Positions 7,972-17,507 of a stretch of 64,000 nt of DNA are shown here, piece after piece. Positions within the stretch are counted from its first letter, which is position 1; every line of letters starts with the position of its first letter. The notes beneath the pieces are model-generated. The model saw only the letters and a program-made list of their open reading frames with translations. It made no database searches and had not been told where the DNA came from. A program made the translations under genes and the position numbers. Origin of the DNA: Arthrobacter mobilis (GTDB lineage Bacteria; Actinomycetota; Actinomycetes; Actinomycetales; Micrococcaceae); contig NZ_JAAZSQ010000002.1 of the NCBI RefSeq assembly GCF_012395835.1, positions 303,015-367,014 of the forward strand. Direction: 5' to 3'.

Positions 7972-9102
7972 ATGACCGAGTCCCCACCGGTGTCTGCGGC
8001 GACCGGGTCCGCCGCCGGCGGCACGGACAGCGCCGGACCCATGGTGCGCTTCAGCAACGTCTCGAAACGGTACGGCGGCGGGCACCTGGCAGTGGCCAGC
8101 CTGGACCTGGACATCGACCGCGGCGCGGTCACCGTCTTCGTCGGCCCCTCCGGCTGCGGCAAGACCACTTCTCTGCGGATGATTAACCGGATGGTGGAGC
8201 CGGACACCGGGACTGTCCTGGTGGACGGCACCGACGTCTCCCGGCGCCCCGCCGCGGCCCTGCGCCGCACCATGGGCTACGTGATGCAGTCCGGCGGCCT
8301 GCTGCCGCACCGCACGGTGCTGGACAACATCGCCACGGTGCCCCGGCTCAACGGCGTGCCCAAGGCACAGGCCCGGCGCCGGGCCCAGGAACTGCTCGAC
8401 GTCGTCGGCCTGGACCAGGAGCTGGGCCGGCGCTATCCGGCCCAGCTCTCCGGCGGCCAGCAGCAGCGCGTGGGGGTGGCCCGCGCGCTCGCGGCGGACC
8501 CGCCGATCCTGCTGATGGACGAGCCGTTCAGTGCGGTGGACCCGGTGGTCCGGGCCGAGCTGCAGCAGGAACTGCTCCGGCTGCAGCGGCAGCTGGCCAA
8601 GACGATCGTGTTCGTGACCCACGATATCGACGAGGCCATGGTGCTCGGGGACAAAGTGGCGGTTTTCGCGTCCGGCGGCCGGCTGGCCCAGTACGCGCCG
8701 CCGGCCGAAATCCTGCGCGCGCCGGTGGATGACTTCGTGGCCGCCTTCGTCGGCCGGGACCGCGGCTTCCGCGCGCTCGGCTTCGAGTCCGCAGACGGGC
8801 TCCAGTTGGAACCGGCGGTCACGGTGCGGGCAGGGGAACCGGCCGGCGGTGCAGGCTGGCGGCTGCTGGTCGACGACGACGGCCGTCCGGCCGGCTGGCT
8901 GCCGCCCGGGGCGCGGGACCGACGGGGCATGGTCACCGGCGGATCCCTCTTTGTCCTGGGGTCCAGCCTGCGGCTGGCACTGGACTCGGCGCTCTCCTCT
9001 CCTTCGGGCAAGGGCGTAGCCGTGGACGCCGCCGGCACGGTAGCCGGGCTGGTGGACGCGGAGGCGGTGCTTCGGCTGATCGACGCGGGCCGGACCGGCT
9101 GA
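7972..9102 (+). CDS. opuCA: Osmolyte (glycine betaine/choline-type) ABC transporter ATPase
   Basis: A 376-residue ATPase of the OpuCA/ProV family. Walker A GPSGCGKTT, signature LSGGQQQR, Walker B ILLMDEP and the switch HD are all intact. The segment 'TTSLRMINRMVEPDTGTV' and the late 'THDIDEAMVLGDKVAVF' are typical of OpuCA. After about residue 245 is a roughly 130-residue extension with at most one CBS-like unit ('AVDAAGTVAGLVDAEAVLRLI'), where classical OpuCA has two. The start at 7972 is chosen for GGAAGG nine bases upstream; 7924 is possible, since a -10 TAGACT lies at 7907-7912. First gene of a four-gene operon. Confidence 0.88.
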   Translation: MTESPPVSAATGSAAGGTDSAGPMVRFSNVSKRYGGGHLAVASLDLDIDRGAVTVFVGPSGCGKTTSLRMINRMVEPDTGTVLVDGTDVSRRPAAALRRTMGYVMQSGGLLPHRTVLDNIATVPRLNGVPKAQARRRAQELLDVVGLDQELGRRYPAQLSGGQQQRVGVARALAADPPILLMDEPFSAVDPVVRAELQQELLRLQRQLAKTIVFVTHDIDEAMVLGDKVAVFASGGRLAQYAPPAEILRAPVDDFVAAFVGRDRGFRALGFESADGLQLEPAVTVRAGEPAGGAGWRLLVDDDGRPAGWLPPGARDRRGMVTGGSLFVLGSSLRLALDSALSSPSGKGVAVDAAGTVAGLVDAEAVLRLIDAGRTG

Positions 9103-9812
9103 TGCAGTGGTTCCTGGACAATGTCCCCTTCGTGGCGGAACTGGCCTGGCTGCACCTGTACCAGTCCGTGCTGCCGCTGCTGCTGGGCCTGGCCGTGTCC
9201 CTGCCGCTGGGCTGGCTGGCCTGGCGCGTCCGTCCCGTCCGCGGCGTGGTCCTCTCCGTCAGTTCGGTGCTCTACACGATTCCCTCGCTGGCCCTGTTCG
9301 TGATCCTGCCGGTGGTGCTGGGCACGCAGATCCTGGACACGGCCAACCTGATTGTGGCGCTGACTCTGTATGCCGTGGCACTGCTGGTGCGTTCGGTGGT
9401 GGACGCGCTCAACTCCATTGACGACGGCGTGCGCCAGTCGGCCCAGGCCCTGGGCTACCGCCCGCTGCGGCGCTTCCTCACCGTCGAGCTGCCGCTGGCA
9501 CTGCCGGTGCTGTTCGCCGGCCTGCGCGTGGTGTCGGTGAGCAATATTTCCCTTGCCAGCGTCGGCGCGGTGATCGGGATCCGGAACCTGGGCGTGCTGT
9601 TCACCGACGGGTTGGTGCGCTCGTTCCTGGCCGAAATCCTCGTCGGGATCATCATGACGCTGGTCCTGGCACTGGTGATGGATGCAGTGCTGGTGCTCAC
9701 CGAACGTCTGCTGACGCCCTGGCTGCGGCACAACCGCGGCCGGCAGGCCGTCCGTCCGTTCCGGGCCCGTCCCGTACGGCCGGATGCCGCGGAAGCGGCG
9801 GTGCTGCCATGA
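9102..9812 (+). CDS. opuCB: Osmolyte ABC transporter permease
   Basis: A 236-residue inner-membrane permease with about five to six membrane segments and the EAA-type cytoplasmic loop ('GVRQSAQALGYRPLRRFLTVELPLALPVLF'). It belongs to the OpuCB/ProW group. The ATG overlaps the ATPase stop codon (TGATG), so the two are translationally coupled. It pairs with the next permease as a heterodimer, as usual for OpuC systems. Confidence 0.88.
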   Translation: MQWFLDNVPFVAELAWLHLYQSVLPLLLGLAVSLPLGWLAWRVRPVRGVVLSVSSVLYTIPSLALFVILPVVLGTQILDTANLIVALTLYAVALLVRSVVDALNSIDDGVRQSAQALGYRPLRRFLTVELPLALPVLFAGLRVVSVSNISLASVGAVIGIRNLGVLFTDGLVRSFLAEILVGIIMTLVLALVMDAVLVLTERLLTPWLRHNRGRQAVRPFRARPVRPDAAEAAVLP

Positions 9813-10528
9813 ACCTGCTGGAACAGGTTGCCGCCTGGTTCGCGGACCCGGCCCACTGGGCCGGGCCCGAAGGGGTGCCGGCCCGGCTGGGCGAGCACCT
9901 GTATTACAGCGCGCTGACACTGGGGCTCGCCGCGGCCGTTGCGGTTCCGCTGGGCCTGTACGTGGGACACACCGGCCGGGGACGGGTCGCCGCCATCGCG
10001 GCGGCCGGCGCGTTGCGGGCCCTGCCCACGCTCGGGCTGCTGACCCTGTTCGTGATTCTGCTGGGCATCGGGTTGATGCCGCCGGTCTATGCCCTGGTCA
10101 TCCTTACCATCCCCCCGCTGCTGGCTGGAACCTATGCCGGTATTGCCGCGGTGGACCGCCAGCTGGTGGACGCAGCCCGGGGACTGGGGATGACCGAATG
10201 GCAGATCCTGACCAAGGTCGAACTGCCCAACGCGCTGCCGGTGCTGCTGGGCGGGATCCGCGCCGCCGTCCTGCAGGTCATCGCCACCGTGGCCGTCGTC
10301 GCCTACATTAATCTCGGCGGGCTCGGCCGGTTCCTGATCGATGGGTTGGCGGTGCGCGACCCGGTCCGCCTGGTCGCCGGGGCCATCCTGATTGCGGTCC
10401 TGGCGCTGGCCGTGGACGGTTTGCTCGCCCTGGTCCAGCGGTTCGCGCTCCCGCCCGGACTGAAGACGTCCCGGTCCGGCCGGGACCGTGAAGCCATCGA
10501 AGCCGGCCCCCTGGCGCCGGCAGGTTAA
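9809..10528 (+). CDS. opuCD: Osmolyte ABC transporter permease
   Basis: A 239-residue second permease of the OpuC system, with an N-terminal amphipathic stretch, about five membrane segments and the EAA loop ('DAARGLGMTEWQILTKVELPNALPVLL'). It overlaps opuCB by four bases (ATGA). Together with opuCB it forms the channel; the ATPase and lipoprotein flank the pair. Confidence 0.88.
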   Translation: MNLLEQVAAWFADPAHWAGPEGVPARLGEHLYYSALTLGLAAAVAVPLGLYVGHTGRGRVAAIAAAGALRALPTLGLLTLFVILLGIGLMPPVYALVILTIPPLLAGTYAGIAAVDRQLVDAARGLGMTEWQILTKVELPNALPVLLGGIRAAVLQVIATVAVVAYINLGGLGRFLIDGLAVRDPVRLVAGAILIAVLALAVDGLLALVQRFALPPGLKTSRSGRDREAIEAGPLAPAG

Positions 10529-10538
10529 GGAGAACCCT

Positions 10539-11525
10539 ATGAAGAACGCGGTCCTTCACCGCTCCCGCCTGCAGGCCGCCGGCCGGCGGACCTTGGCCCT
10601 GCCGGCAGCACTGGCTGCGGCCACGTCGCTGGCACTGGCACTGGCCGGCTGCGGTGCGAATTCGAATCCGCTCGAGGACACCTCCTCGCAGCCGGCAGCC
10701 GGCGGCACCGCGCAGGCCCCGCTGGTGGTCGGCTCCAGCGGCAGCACCGAGAGCCAGACGATCGCCGAGATCTATGCAGGCGCGCTGCGTTCGGCCGGCT
10801 TCGAGGTGGAGACCAAGCCGGGCATCGGTTCCCGCGAGGTCTATGTCAAGGCCGTGGAGGAAGGGTCCGTGGACATCATCCCCGACTACAGCGGCAACCT
10901 GCTGCTGCACCTGGACGGCAACGCCACCGCCGCCTCGGCACCGGATGTGCTGGCGGCCCTGCCTGCCGCACTTCCCGAGGGGCTTAAGGTACTGGAGGCC
11001 GCGCCGGCCGAAAGCAAGGACGCGATGGTCGTGACCAAGGCCACCGCGGAAAAGTACCAGCTGTCCTCGATCGAGGACATGGCCAAGGTCTGCGGCGAAT
11101 TGACCATTGGGGCCAATCCCGAATTCCGGGAGCGTGAGTACGGCCTGCCGGGCCTGGAGGCCAAGTACAACTGCGTGCCCAAGGACTTCGAGCCGATCAA
11201 CGACTACGGCGGTCCCGCCACCCTCAAGGCCCTGCTCACGGACCAGATCCAGGTGGCCGACATCTACACCACCACCCCGTCCATCGAGGACAATGACCTG
11301 GTGGTCCTGGAAGACCCGAAGAACCTGTTCATCGCCCAGCAGGTCCTGCCCCTGGTCAAGGCGGACGCAGTAAGCCAGGACGCTGCCGCGGTGCTGGACA
11401 AGGTGTCGGCCGAACTGAGGACGGAGGATCTGGTCGATCTGAACCGGCAGGTCAGCGGGGACGAGAAGCGCAGCCCCGCGGACGCTGCCGCAGACTGGCT
11501 GGAGGCGGAAGGATTCGGGGCCTAG
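10539..11525 (+). CDS. opuCC: Osmolyte ABC transporter substrate-binding lipoprotein
   Basis: A 328-residue lipoprotein. A signal peptide with a long hydrophobic core ends at the lipobox LAGC (near residue 33). The mature domain belongs to the OpuAC/ProX group that binds quaternary ammonium osmolytes such as glycine betaine, carnitine or choline ('SSGSTESQTIAEIYAGALRS', 'DIIPDYSGNLLLHL', 'YGGPATLKALL'). AAGGAGA (10527-10533) lies a few bases before the ATG, which decides the start; the stop codon of opuCD is just upstream. The exact ligand cannot be told from sequence. Confidence 0.87.
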   Translation: MKNAVLHRSRLQAAGRRTLALPAALAAATSLALALAGCGANSNPLEDTSSQPAAGGTAQAPLVVGSSGSTESQTIAEIYAGALRSAGFEVETKPGIGSREVYVKAVEEGSVDIIPDYSGNLLLHLDGNATAASAPDVLAALPAALPEGLKVLEAAPAESKDAMVVTKATAEKYQLSSIEDMAKVCGELTIGANPEFREREYGLPGLEAKYNCVPKDFEPINDYGGPATLKALLTDQIQVADIYTTTPSIEDNDLVVLEDPKNLFIAQQVLPLVKADAVSQDAAAVLDKVSAELRTEDLVDLNRQVSGDEKRSPADAAADWLEAEGFGA

Positions 11526-11571
11526 GCCGCGCCATCCGGAGCCGCCGGGACGGATATGGGAAACTGTGTAG

Positions 11572-12786
11572 ATGGTTCAGTTCAAGCAGTCCAACAAGCT
11601 CCACAATGTCCTCTACGACATCCGCGGGCCGCTGCTTGAACATGCCCAGCGGATGGAGGCCGAAGGCCACCGCATCCTCAAGCTGAACATCGGCAACCCG
11701 GCCCCCTTCGGGTTCGAGGCCCCGGACGCCATCCTGGTGGACATGATCCGCAACCTGCCTACGGCCCAGGGCTACAGCGATTCCCGCGGCATCTTCTCCG
11801 CCCGCACCGCCGTCTCGCAGTACTACCAGACCCGCGGCATCCAGGACATCGGCGTCGACGACGTCTATCTGGGCAACGGGGTCAGCGAGCTGATCACGCT
11901 GAGCCTGCAGGCCCTGCTCAACAACGGGGACGAGGTGCTCATCCCGGCCCCGGACTACCCGCTCTGGACCGCCTCCGTCTCCCTGGCCGGCGGCCACCCG
12001 ATCCACTACCAGTGCGTGGAGGAAGAAGGGTGGCTGCCGGACCTGGAAGACATCGAGCGCAACATCACGCCCAATACCAAGGGCCTGGTGATCATCAACC
12101 CCAACAATCCCACCGGCGCGGTATACCCGCGGCACATTCTCGAGGACATGCTGGAGCTGGCACGCCGGCACAACCTGGTGGTCTTCTCCGACGAAATCTA
12201 CGAGAAGATCCTCTACGACGACGCCGTGCACATCAACAGCGCGCTGCTCTCCGACGACGTCCTGACCCTGACCTTCAGCGGCCTGTCCAAGGCCTACCGG
12301 GTGTGCGGCTTCCGCAGCGGCTGGATGGCCATCTCCGGGCCGAAGCATCTGGCAGCGGACTACATCGAGGGCATCAACCTGCTGACCAACATGCGCCTGT
12401 GCGCCAATGTGCCGGCCCAGCACGCCATCCAGACCGCGCTCGGCGGCTACCAGAGCATCAACGACCTGATCCTGCCGGGCGGGCGCCTGCTCGAACAGCG
12501 CAACCTGGCCTACAAGCTGCTCAACGAGATTCCGGGGGTGAGCACCCAGCAGGCCCGGGGCGCGCTCTACCTGTTCCCGAAGCTGGATCCGGAAATCTAC
12601 CCGATCGCCGACGACGAGGCCTTTGCGCTGGACCTGCTCAAGCAGCAAAAGATCCTGATCTCCCACGGACGGGCCTTCAACTGGGGCAAGCCGGACCATT
12701 TCCGGCTCGTCACCCTGCCCAATGTGGAGCAGCTGGAGGAGGCCATCGGCCGCATCGCCGAGTTCCTGGAGGGCCAGCGGGCTTAG
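11572..12786 (+). CDS. PLP-dependent aminotransferase, AlaA-like
   Basis: A 404-residue fold-type I aminotransferase, probably glutamate-pyruvate (alanine) transaminase of the AlaA/Aat type. The substrate-binding N-terminus KLHNVLYDIRGPLLEHAQ and NIGNPAPFGF are diagnostic. The cofactor-binding signature SGLSKAYRVCGFRSGW, with the Schiff-base lysine, lies near residue 240, and NPNNPTGAVY binds cofactor. No ribosome-binding site is seen. GAAACT, a weak -10, lies six bases before the ATG, suggesting another leaderless message. It stands alone between opuC and the PPK2 gene. Confidence 0.85.
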   Translation: MVQFKQSNKLHNVLYDIRGPLLEHAQRMEAEGHRILKLNIGNPAPFGFEAPDAILVDMIRNLPTAQGYSDSRGIFSARTAVSQYYQTRGIQDIGVDDVYLGNGVSELITLSLQALLNNGDEVLIPAPDYPLWTASVSLAGGHPIHYQCVEEEGWLPDLEDIERNITPNTKGLVIINPNNPTGAVYPRHILEDMLELARRHNLVVFSDEIYEKILYDDAVHINSALLSDDVLTLTFSGLSKAYRVCGFRSGWMAISGPKHLAADYIEGINLLTNMRLCANVPAQHAIQTALGGYQSINDLILPGGRLLEQRNLAYKLLNEIPGVSTQQARGALYLFPKLDPEIYPIADDEAFALDLLKQQKILISHGRAFNWGKPDHFRLVTLPNVEQLEEAIGRIAEFLEGQRA

Positions 12787-12836
12787 AATCCGTCCAGAAG
12801 CGGCCGTCCGGCCGCCCGGACAGGAGGACAGCCAGC

Positions 12837-13688
12837 ATGCTTGACACGGGTTTTATCCACAGTCCGCACCAGATCCTCAGGGTGGGGGAGGGCTTTGACC
12901 TGGCCGCCGTCGATCCGGACTCCACGCCAGGGTTCGCAGGCACCAAGCAGGACGGCAGCCGGCTGCTCGCCGCCTGCGACGGGCAGCTCTCCCAGCTGCA
13001 GGAACGGCTCTTCGCCGCCTCCCGGTCCGGTGCACAGGACTCGGTGCTGCTGATCCTGCAGGGCATGGACACCTCCGGCAAGGGCGGGATCGTCAGGCAC
13101 GTGATCGGCGCCGTCGACCCGCAGGGGGTCAAGCACCATGCCTTCAAGCAGCCGGCGGGCGAGGAACAGATGCACGACTTCCTGTGGCGGGTGGCCGTGC
13201 AGCTGCCCGGGTACGGCATGATCGGCTGCTTTGACCGGTCCCACTATGAGGACGTGCTCGTCCACCGGGTCCGCGGATTGAGCCCGGCCGCGGAAATCGA
13301 GGCCCGCTACGACAGGATCAACGGCTTCGAATCGCGCCTGGCCGGCGGCGGCATGCGCATCGTCAAGGTCATGCTGCACATCAGCCGGGAGGAAGGCCGG
13401 GCCCGGCTGCAGGAACGGCTGGACCGGCCGGACAAGTACTGGAAGTACAGCCCCGGCGATGTCGACGAGCGCCGGCTCTGGGACGAGTACATGCAGGCCT
13501 ACCAGATTGCGCTCGAGCGCACCTCCACGGAGCACGCCCCGTGGTTCGTGGTGCCGGCGAACAGGAAGTGGTACGCCCGCCTGGCCGTCCAGCAGCTGCT
13601 GCTGCACGCCCTGCAGCAGGTTGGCCCGCAGTGGCCCGGCCCGCACTTCGACGTCGAGGTGGAGAAGCAGCGCCTGGCCGGCTCATGA
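12837..13688 (+). CDS. Polyphosphate kinase 2 family protein
   Basis: A 283-residue PPK2-type phosphotransferase that moves phosphate between polyphosphate and nucleotides. The Walker A-like loop GMDTSGKGG is at residues 76-84, a Walker B-like FDRSHYED is at about 130, and a lid region with RLDRPDKYWKYSPGD follows. This architecture resembles the class that phosphorylates AMP/ADP. AGGAGG (12822-12827) nine bases before the ATG fixes the start; the longer frame upstream is a shadow of the aminotransferase gene. It converges on xseB with 27 bp between stop codons. Confidence 0.9.
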   Translation: MLDTGFIHSPHQILRVGEGFDLAAVDPDSTPGFAGTKQDGSRLLAACDGQLSQLQERLFAASRSGAQDSVLLILQGMDTSGKGGIVRHVIGAVDPQGVKHHAFKQPAGEEQMHDFLWRVAVQLPGYGMIGCFDRSHYEDVLVHRVRGLSPAAEIEARYDRINGFESRLAGGGMRIVKVMLHISREEGRARLQERLDRPDKYWKYSPGDVDERRLWDEYMQAYQIALERTSTEHAPWFVVPANRKWYARLAVQQLLLHALQQVGPQWPGPHFDVEVEKQRLAGS

Positions 13689-13715
13689 TCGGCCCCGGCC
13701 GGTAATTCGGAGCCC

Positions 13716-13964
13716 TTAGCTGCCGGGCTGTTCCTGGGCCGGACGCGCAGCCTCCAGCCGCTGGCGGGCGCCTTCGAGCCAGGCCTCGCAGCGCGCGGCC
13801 AGGGCCTCGCCGCGTTCCCACAGCGCCAGGGATTCTTCCAGGCTGGCGCCGCCGGTTTCCAGCGCGGTGACGACGGCGACCAGCGCCTCCCTGGCCTGCT
13901 CGTAGCTCATCGCTGCGATGTCGGCGTTGGCGGCGCTGCCGCCGGAGACTGGCTGTTCACTCAT
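13716..13964 (-). CDS. xseB: Exodeoxyribonuclease VII small subunit
   Basis: An 82-residue protein with the XseB helical hairpin: [20 protein letters not shown] followed by [20 protein letters not shown] and a charged end. It binds several copies to the large subunit and controls its activity on single-stranded DNA. It lies downstream of xseA (98 bp apart), the usual order, and is probably co-transcribed. Confidence 0.92.
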   Translation of the reverse strand: MSEQPVSGGSAANADIAAMSYEQAREALVAVVTALETGGASLEESLALWERGEALAARCEAWLEGARQRLEAARPAQEQPGS

Positions 13965-14062
13965 GGTTCCTCGGTTTCCGCCGCGTCCGCGGCCTTTTTA
14001 GTGGTTCGTCAGCGACTGGTGTGCTGGCTGCGGCGTCCGCAGTTTCGGGCAGCCGGCCGGAC

Positions 14063-15343
14063 TCAGGGAACGACGTCGGCGGCCAGTTCGCCGGCCGCCA
14101 CGCGTACCCGCAGCCGGGTTCCCGGCGGGGCATCCTGCGGGTCGCGCAGCACCGCGCCGCCGGGTACCTGGACGACGGCATAGCCGCGGTCCAAGGTGTT
14201 CTGCGGCGAGAGCGCGCGGACCTGCGCGCGCAGGTGAGCGATCCGGTCCCGGTCCCGGTCGACGGCGGCCCGGATGCAGCCGTAGGCGCGGGTGGAAAGT
14301 CGCTGCAGGTCGTCGGCACGGGCCTGGAGCATGCCCTGCGGGTTGGCCAGCACCGGCCTCGAGCGCATGGCGGCCAGCCGTTCGCTCTCGTGCCGGAGCA
14401 TGGTTTCCACGCTGCGGGCCAGCAGGGCCCGCGCCCGGGCAATGCGGTCCAGCTCTTCGCCCACGTCCGGCACGATCCGTTTGGCGGCGTCGGTCGGCGT
14501 GGAGGCCCGCAGGTCGGCGACCTCGTCGAGCAGCGGGCGGTCCGCCTCATGGCCAATGGCGCTGACCACGGGGGTCTGCGCGGCGGCCACGGCGCGGACG
14601 AGGTCCTCGCTGCTGAAGGGCAGCAGGTCCTCCAGCGAGCCGCCGCCGCGGGCAATGACGATGACGTCCACCTCCGGCATGGCATCCAGTTCGGCCAGGG
14701 CCTGCATCACCTGGGCCACTGCGCTGACTCCCTGCACGGCCACTTCGCGCACTTCGAAGGCCACCGCCGGCCAGCGCAGCGAGGCATTGCGCATGACGTC
14801 CTTTTTGGCGTCCGAATCCCGGCCGGTGATCAAGCCGATCCGGTGCGGCAGCATCGGCAGCGGCTTCTTGCGCGCATCCGCGAACAGCCCCTCGGCGGCC
14901 AGGGCCTGGCGCAGCCGCTCCAGCCGCGCCAGCAGGTCACCCAGCCCCACGGGGCGGATGTCGCGGGTCTGCATGGAGAGCCTGCCGGTCTTGATATACA
15001 GGTCCGGCTTGATCTGGGCGACCACGCGGGAGCCCGGCTGCAGCGGCACGTCCAGGCGGGACATGACGCTGCCCCAGGCGACCAGGCTGAAGGAGGCTTC
15101 GGCATCCGTATCCCGCAGGGTCAGGTAGGTGACGCTGTTGCGGCGGTTCAGCTCGATGATCTGGCCTTCCACCCAGGTGGGCGGGACCCTGTCGATATGC
15201 GCCTTCAGCTTCTCCGAGAGCAGGCGCAGCGGCCAGGGATTCTCCGGCGAGGTGTCCGCGGCCGTCGGCGGAAGCGTGGTGCGCTGGGCCGGAGCCTCGG
15301 CGATTCCGGTCCCGTTTCCGGGCCATGGCTGGTCCTGGCTCAT
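14063..15343 (-). CDS. xseA: Exodeoxyribonuclease VII large subunit
   Basis: A 426-residue nuclease subunit that degrades single-stranded DNA to oligonucleotides. It has an N-terminal OB-fold (about 35-130: 'VEGQIIELNRRNSVTYLTL'), then the catalytic domain with 'GLITGRDSDAKKDV', 'VIARGGGSLEDLLPF', 'AIGHEADRPLLDEVAD' and 'ASTPTDAAK', and the C-terminal 'NTLDRGYAVV' element. The start at 15343 follows GGAAAGGGAC and gives the family length; upstream extension in the same frame is not coding. It diverges from the membrane protein gene at 15570. Confidence 0.94.
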   Translation of the reverse strand: MSQDQPWPGNGTGIAEAPAQRTTLPPTAADTSPENPWPLRLLSEKLKAHIDRVPPTWVEGQIIELNRRNSVTYLTLRDTDAEASFSLVAWGSVMSRLDVPLQPGSRVVAQIKPDLYIKTGRLSMQTRDIRPVGLGDLLARLERLRQALAAEGLFADARKKPLPMLPHRIGLITGRDSDAKKDVMRNASLRWPAVAFEVREVAVQGVSAVAQVMQALAELDAMPEVDVIVIARGGGSLEDLLPFSSEDLVRAVAAAQTPVVSAIGHEADRPLLDEVADLRASTPTDAAKRIVPDVGEELDRIARARALLARSVETMLRHESERLAAMRSRPVLANPQGMLQARADDLQRLSTRAYGCIRAAVDRDRDRIAHLRAQVRALSPQNTLDRGYAVVQVPGGAVLRDPQDAPPGTRLRVRVAAGELAADVVP

Positions 15344-15569
15344 ACAGGTCCCTTTCCGCCGCTGCCGGCAGTACTGCCCTCCGTCCGGTCCCCGCCCCGG
15401 TCTGTGCGGCCGGAGATGTGGTGCTGAACGATGGAAGCAGGTCGGCATATGTTCAAAGGTTCCATTCATTCTTACCAGCTGTGTCGGACAAACCGGATCT
15501 GGCCTATCGTGCTCTGGAGGGCGGGCGCGCCGCCCCGGCTCCGAACAGGCACACGGAAAGGACCAATCC

Positions 15570-16403
15570 ATGCGCAGCCTCATCGCCGCCGCTCTGGGGC
15601 TCGTGGCCATCCTGCTGGCAGCCGCCGCGCTGCCGTCAGCGTGGCTGGAGCGGAACGTTTTCCGCGAGGCAGGCTGGGTTTCCCTGGCGGCGCCGATGGC
15701 CGAGGATCCGCAGTTCCGTTCGGCGCTCTCGGCCGCCGTGGTCGAGGATTTGGACGGCCGGCTGGACCTGCCGCCCGGATTCGAGTCCCTGGCCGTGCCC
15801 GTGATCGAACGGGCAGCGGACAGGCTGGCGGAGCTGGACGGCTTTGACCAGGCCTGGGAGGAGTCCCTGGCCGCCTCCCACCGCCTGAGCCTGCAGGACC
15901 GGCAGCACCCCGGCCTGGCCGTGGAACTGGCCCCGCTGGCCGACCTGGCCGCCCGCGACGTCGAGCAGTCGCTGGGCATCGAGGTGCCGGACGCCGGGAA
16001 CATGGTGGTCCAGACCGGTGGCCCTGCGATCAACAGGTATGTGGCCGTGGCCGGACAGGCTGCCGCGGCATGGCCCTGGCTGGCCGCCGGTGCAGTGGTA
16101 ACCGCCGCCGGGGCGGTGCTGGCGGCCCGGCGCCGGGCCGCGGCAGCCTTCTGGCTGGGCCTGAGTGCTGTTGCCGCAGGAGCCGTGCTGTGGCTGGCGG
16201 CCGGAAACCTGCCGGTGCTGGCCCGCCAGGTTTCCGCCGATGCCTTGGCGGACGCCTTTGCCGGCAGGCTGGCAGAACTGGCCATGCAGGACTTCCAGCC
16301 GTGGGCTGCCGCACTGGCCGTGGCCGGACTCGCCGCCGCGGCGGCCGGCCTGCTGCTCCTCCTGGTCGGGCGCCGGACCGGAGGCCCCGGTCCGAGCCGA
16401 TAA
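15570..16403 (+). CDS. Conserved membrane protein of unknown function
   Basis: A 277-residue protein with an N-terminal signal anchor (about 3-22), an extracytoplasmic domain of about 140 residues ('REAGWVSLAAPMAEDPQFRSALSAAVVEDL'), then three membrane segments (about 160-180, 190-208, 245-268). It is likely an envelope protein. I do not recognise a family function. The start at 15570 is supported by GGAAAGG 9 nt upstream. ispH follows 9 bp later, but ispH has its own -10. Confidence 0.65.
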   Translation: MRSLIAAALGLVAILLAAAALPSAWLERNVFREAGWVSLAAPMAEDPQFRSALSAAVVEDLDGRLDLPPGFESLAVPVIERAADRLAELDGFDQAWEESLAASHRLSLQDRQHPGLAVELAPLADLAARDVEQSLGIEVPDAGNMVVQTGGPAINRYVAVAGQAAAAWPWLAAGAVVTAAGAVLAARRRAAAAFWLGLSAVAAGAVLWLAAGNLPVLARQVSADALADAFAGRLAELAMQDFQPWAAALAVAGLAAAAAGLLLLLVGRRTGGPGPSR

Positions 16404-16412
16404 CATGGAGGT
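16401..16412 (+). promoter_or_regulatory. ispH -10 element, leaderless
   Basis: TAACAT at 16401-16406, six bases before the ATG at 16413. The GGAGG between them is too close to the ATG to be a normal ribosome-binding site. Confidence 0.55.
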
Positions 16413-17498
16413 ATGAGTAGTACCGCCGTGTCCGTTCCCATGCCCACCGTGCCGCGCAAGCGGCGCAGCCCGGAAGAGATCGCCGCGGCGGCCCCCGTGG
16501 CCGGGCCCCGCCGGGTGCTGCTGGCGGCCCCGCGCGGCTACTGTGCCGGCGTGGACCGGGCGGTGATCGCAGTGGAAAAGGCGCTGGAGCATTACGGCGC
16601 CCCGGTATATGTGCGCAAGCAGATCGTCCACAACCGCCACGTCGTCAGCACCTTGGAGGAGCGCGGGGCGATCTTCGTCGAGGAGACCGACGAGGTCCCC
16701 GAGGGCGAGTTGGTGATCTTCTCGGCACACGGCGTCTCGCCCGCCGTCGTCCGCTCCGCCGAGGAGCGCGGGCTGCGGACCATCGACGCGACCTGCCCGC
16801 TGGTGACGAAGGTCCACCGTGAAGCCGTCCGCTTCGCCAAGGACGACTACGAGATCCTGCTCATCGGGCACGAGGGCCATGAAGAGGTCGAAGGCACTTA
16901 CGGCGAGGCTCCGGAGCACACGCAGATCGTCAACAACCCCGACGAGGCGGACACCATCCAGGTGCGCGACCCGGACAAGCTGATCTGGCTGTCGCAGACC
17001 ACGCTGTCCGTCGACGAGACCATGGAGATCGTCCGACGGCTGCGCGAGCGGTTCCCGAACCTGCAGGACCCGCCCAGCGACGACATCTGCTACGCCACCT
17101 CCAACCGGCAGGCGGCGATCAAGAAGATCGCCCCGCAGGCGGACCTGGTGATCGTGGTCGGTTCGGCCAACTCCTCCAATTCCGTCCGGCTGGTGGAGGT
17201 CGCCCTGGAGTACGGCGCGAAGGCCTCCTACCGGGTGGACTTTGCCAGCCAGGTGGACGAGTCCTGGTTCGAAGGCGTCGCCACCGTCGGCGTGACCTCC
17301 GGGGCCTCGGTGCCCGAGGTGCTGGTGCGCGACGTGCTGTCGCTGCTGGCCCAGTACGGCTATGACCAGGTGGACGAGGTGGTCACCGCCGAGGAGGACA
17401 TCCTCTTCTCGCTGCCGAAGGAGCTGCGCGCAACCCTGAAGGAGAAGGGCGACTCCTCGCGCGGTCTCGGCGGCCGGGGCGCCCGCCCCGCCCGCTAA
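16413..17498 (+). CDS. ispH: 4-hydroxy-3-methylbut-2-enyl diphosphate reductase
   Basis: A 361-residue iron-sulfur enzyme, the last step of the MEP pathway, making IPP and DMAPP. The three cysteines that bind the [4Fe-4S] cluster are present: C44 in [11 protein letters not shown], one in [11 protein letters not shown] and one in [11 protein letters not shown]. The catalytic-region motifs [10 protein letters not shown] and [11 protein letters not shown] are intact. The N-terminal 30 residues are extra compared with many homologues; an internal start at MPTVP is possible, but the -10 spacing favours the first ATG. rmuC converges from downstream with 9 bp between. Confidence 0.94.
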   Translation: MSSTAVSVPMPTVPRKRRSPEEIAAAAPVAGPRRVLLAAPRGYCAGVDRAVIAVEKALEHYGAPVYVRKQIVHNRHVVSTLEERGAIFVEETDEVPEGELVIFSAHGVSPAVVRSAEERGLRTIDATCPLVTKVHREAVRFAKDDYEILLIGHEGHEEVEGTYGEAPEHTQIVNNPDEADTIQVRDPDKLIWLSQTTLSVDETMEIVRRLRERFPNLQDPPSDDICYATSNRQAAIKKIAPQADLVIVVGSANSSNSVRLVEVALEYGAKASYRVDFASQVDESWFEGVATVGVTSGASVPEVLVRDVLSLLAQYGYDQVDEVVTAEEDILFSLPKELRATLKEKGDSSRGLGGRGARPAR

Positions 17499-17507
17499 GG
17501 CGTTCAA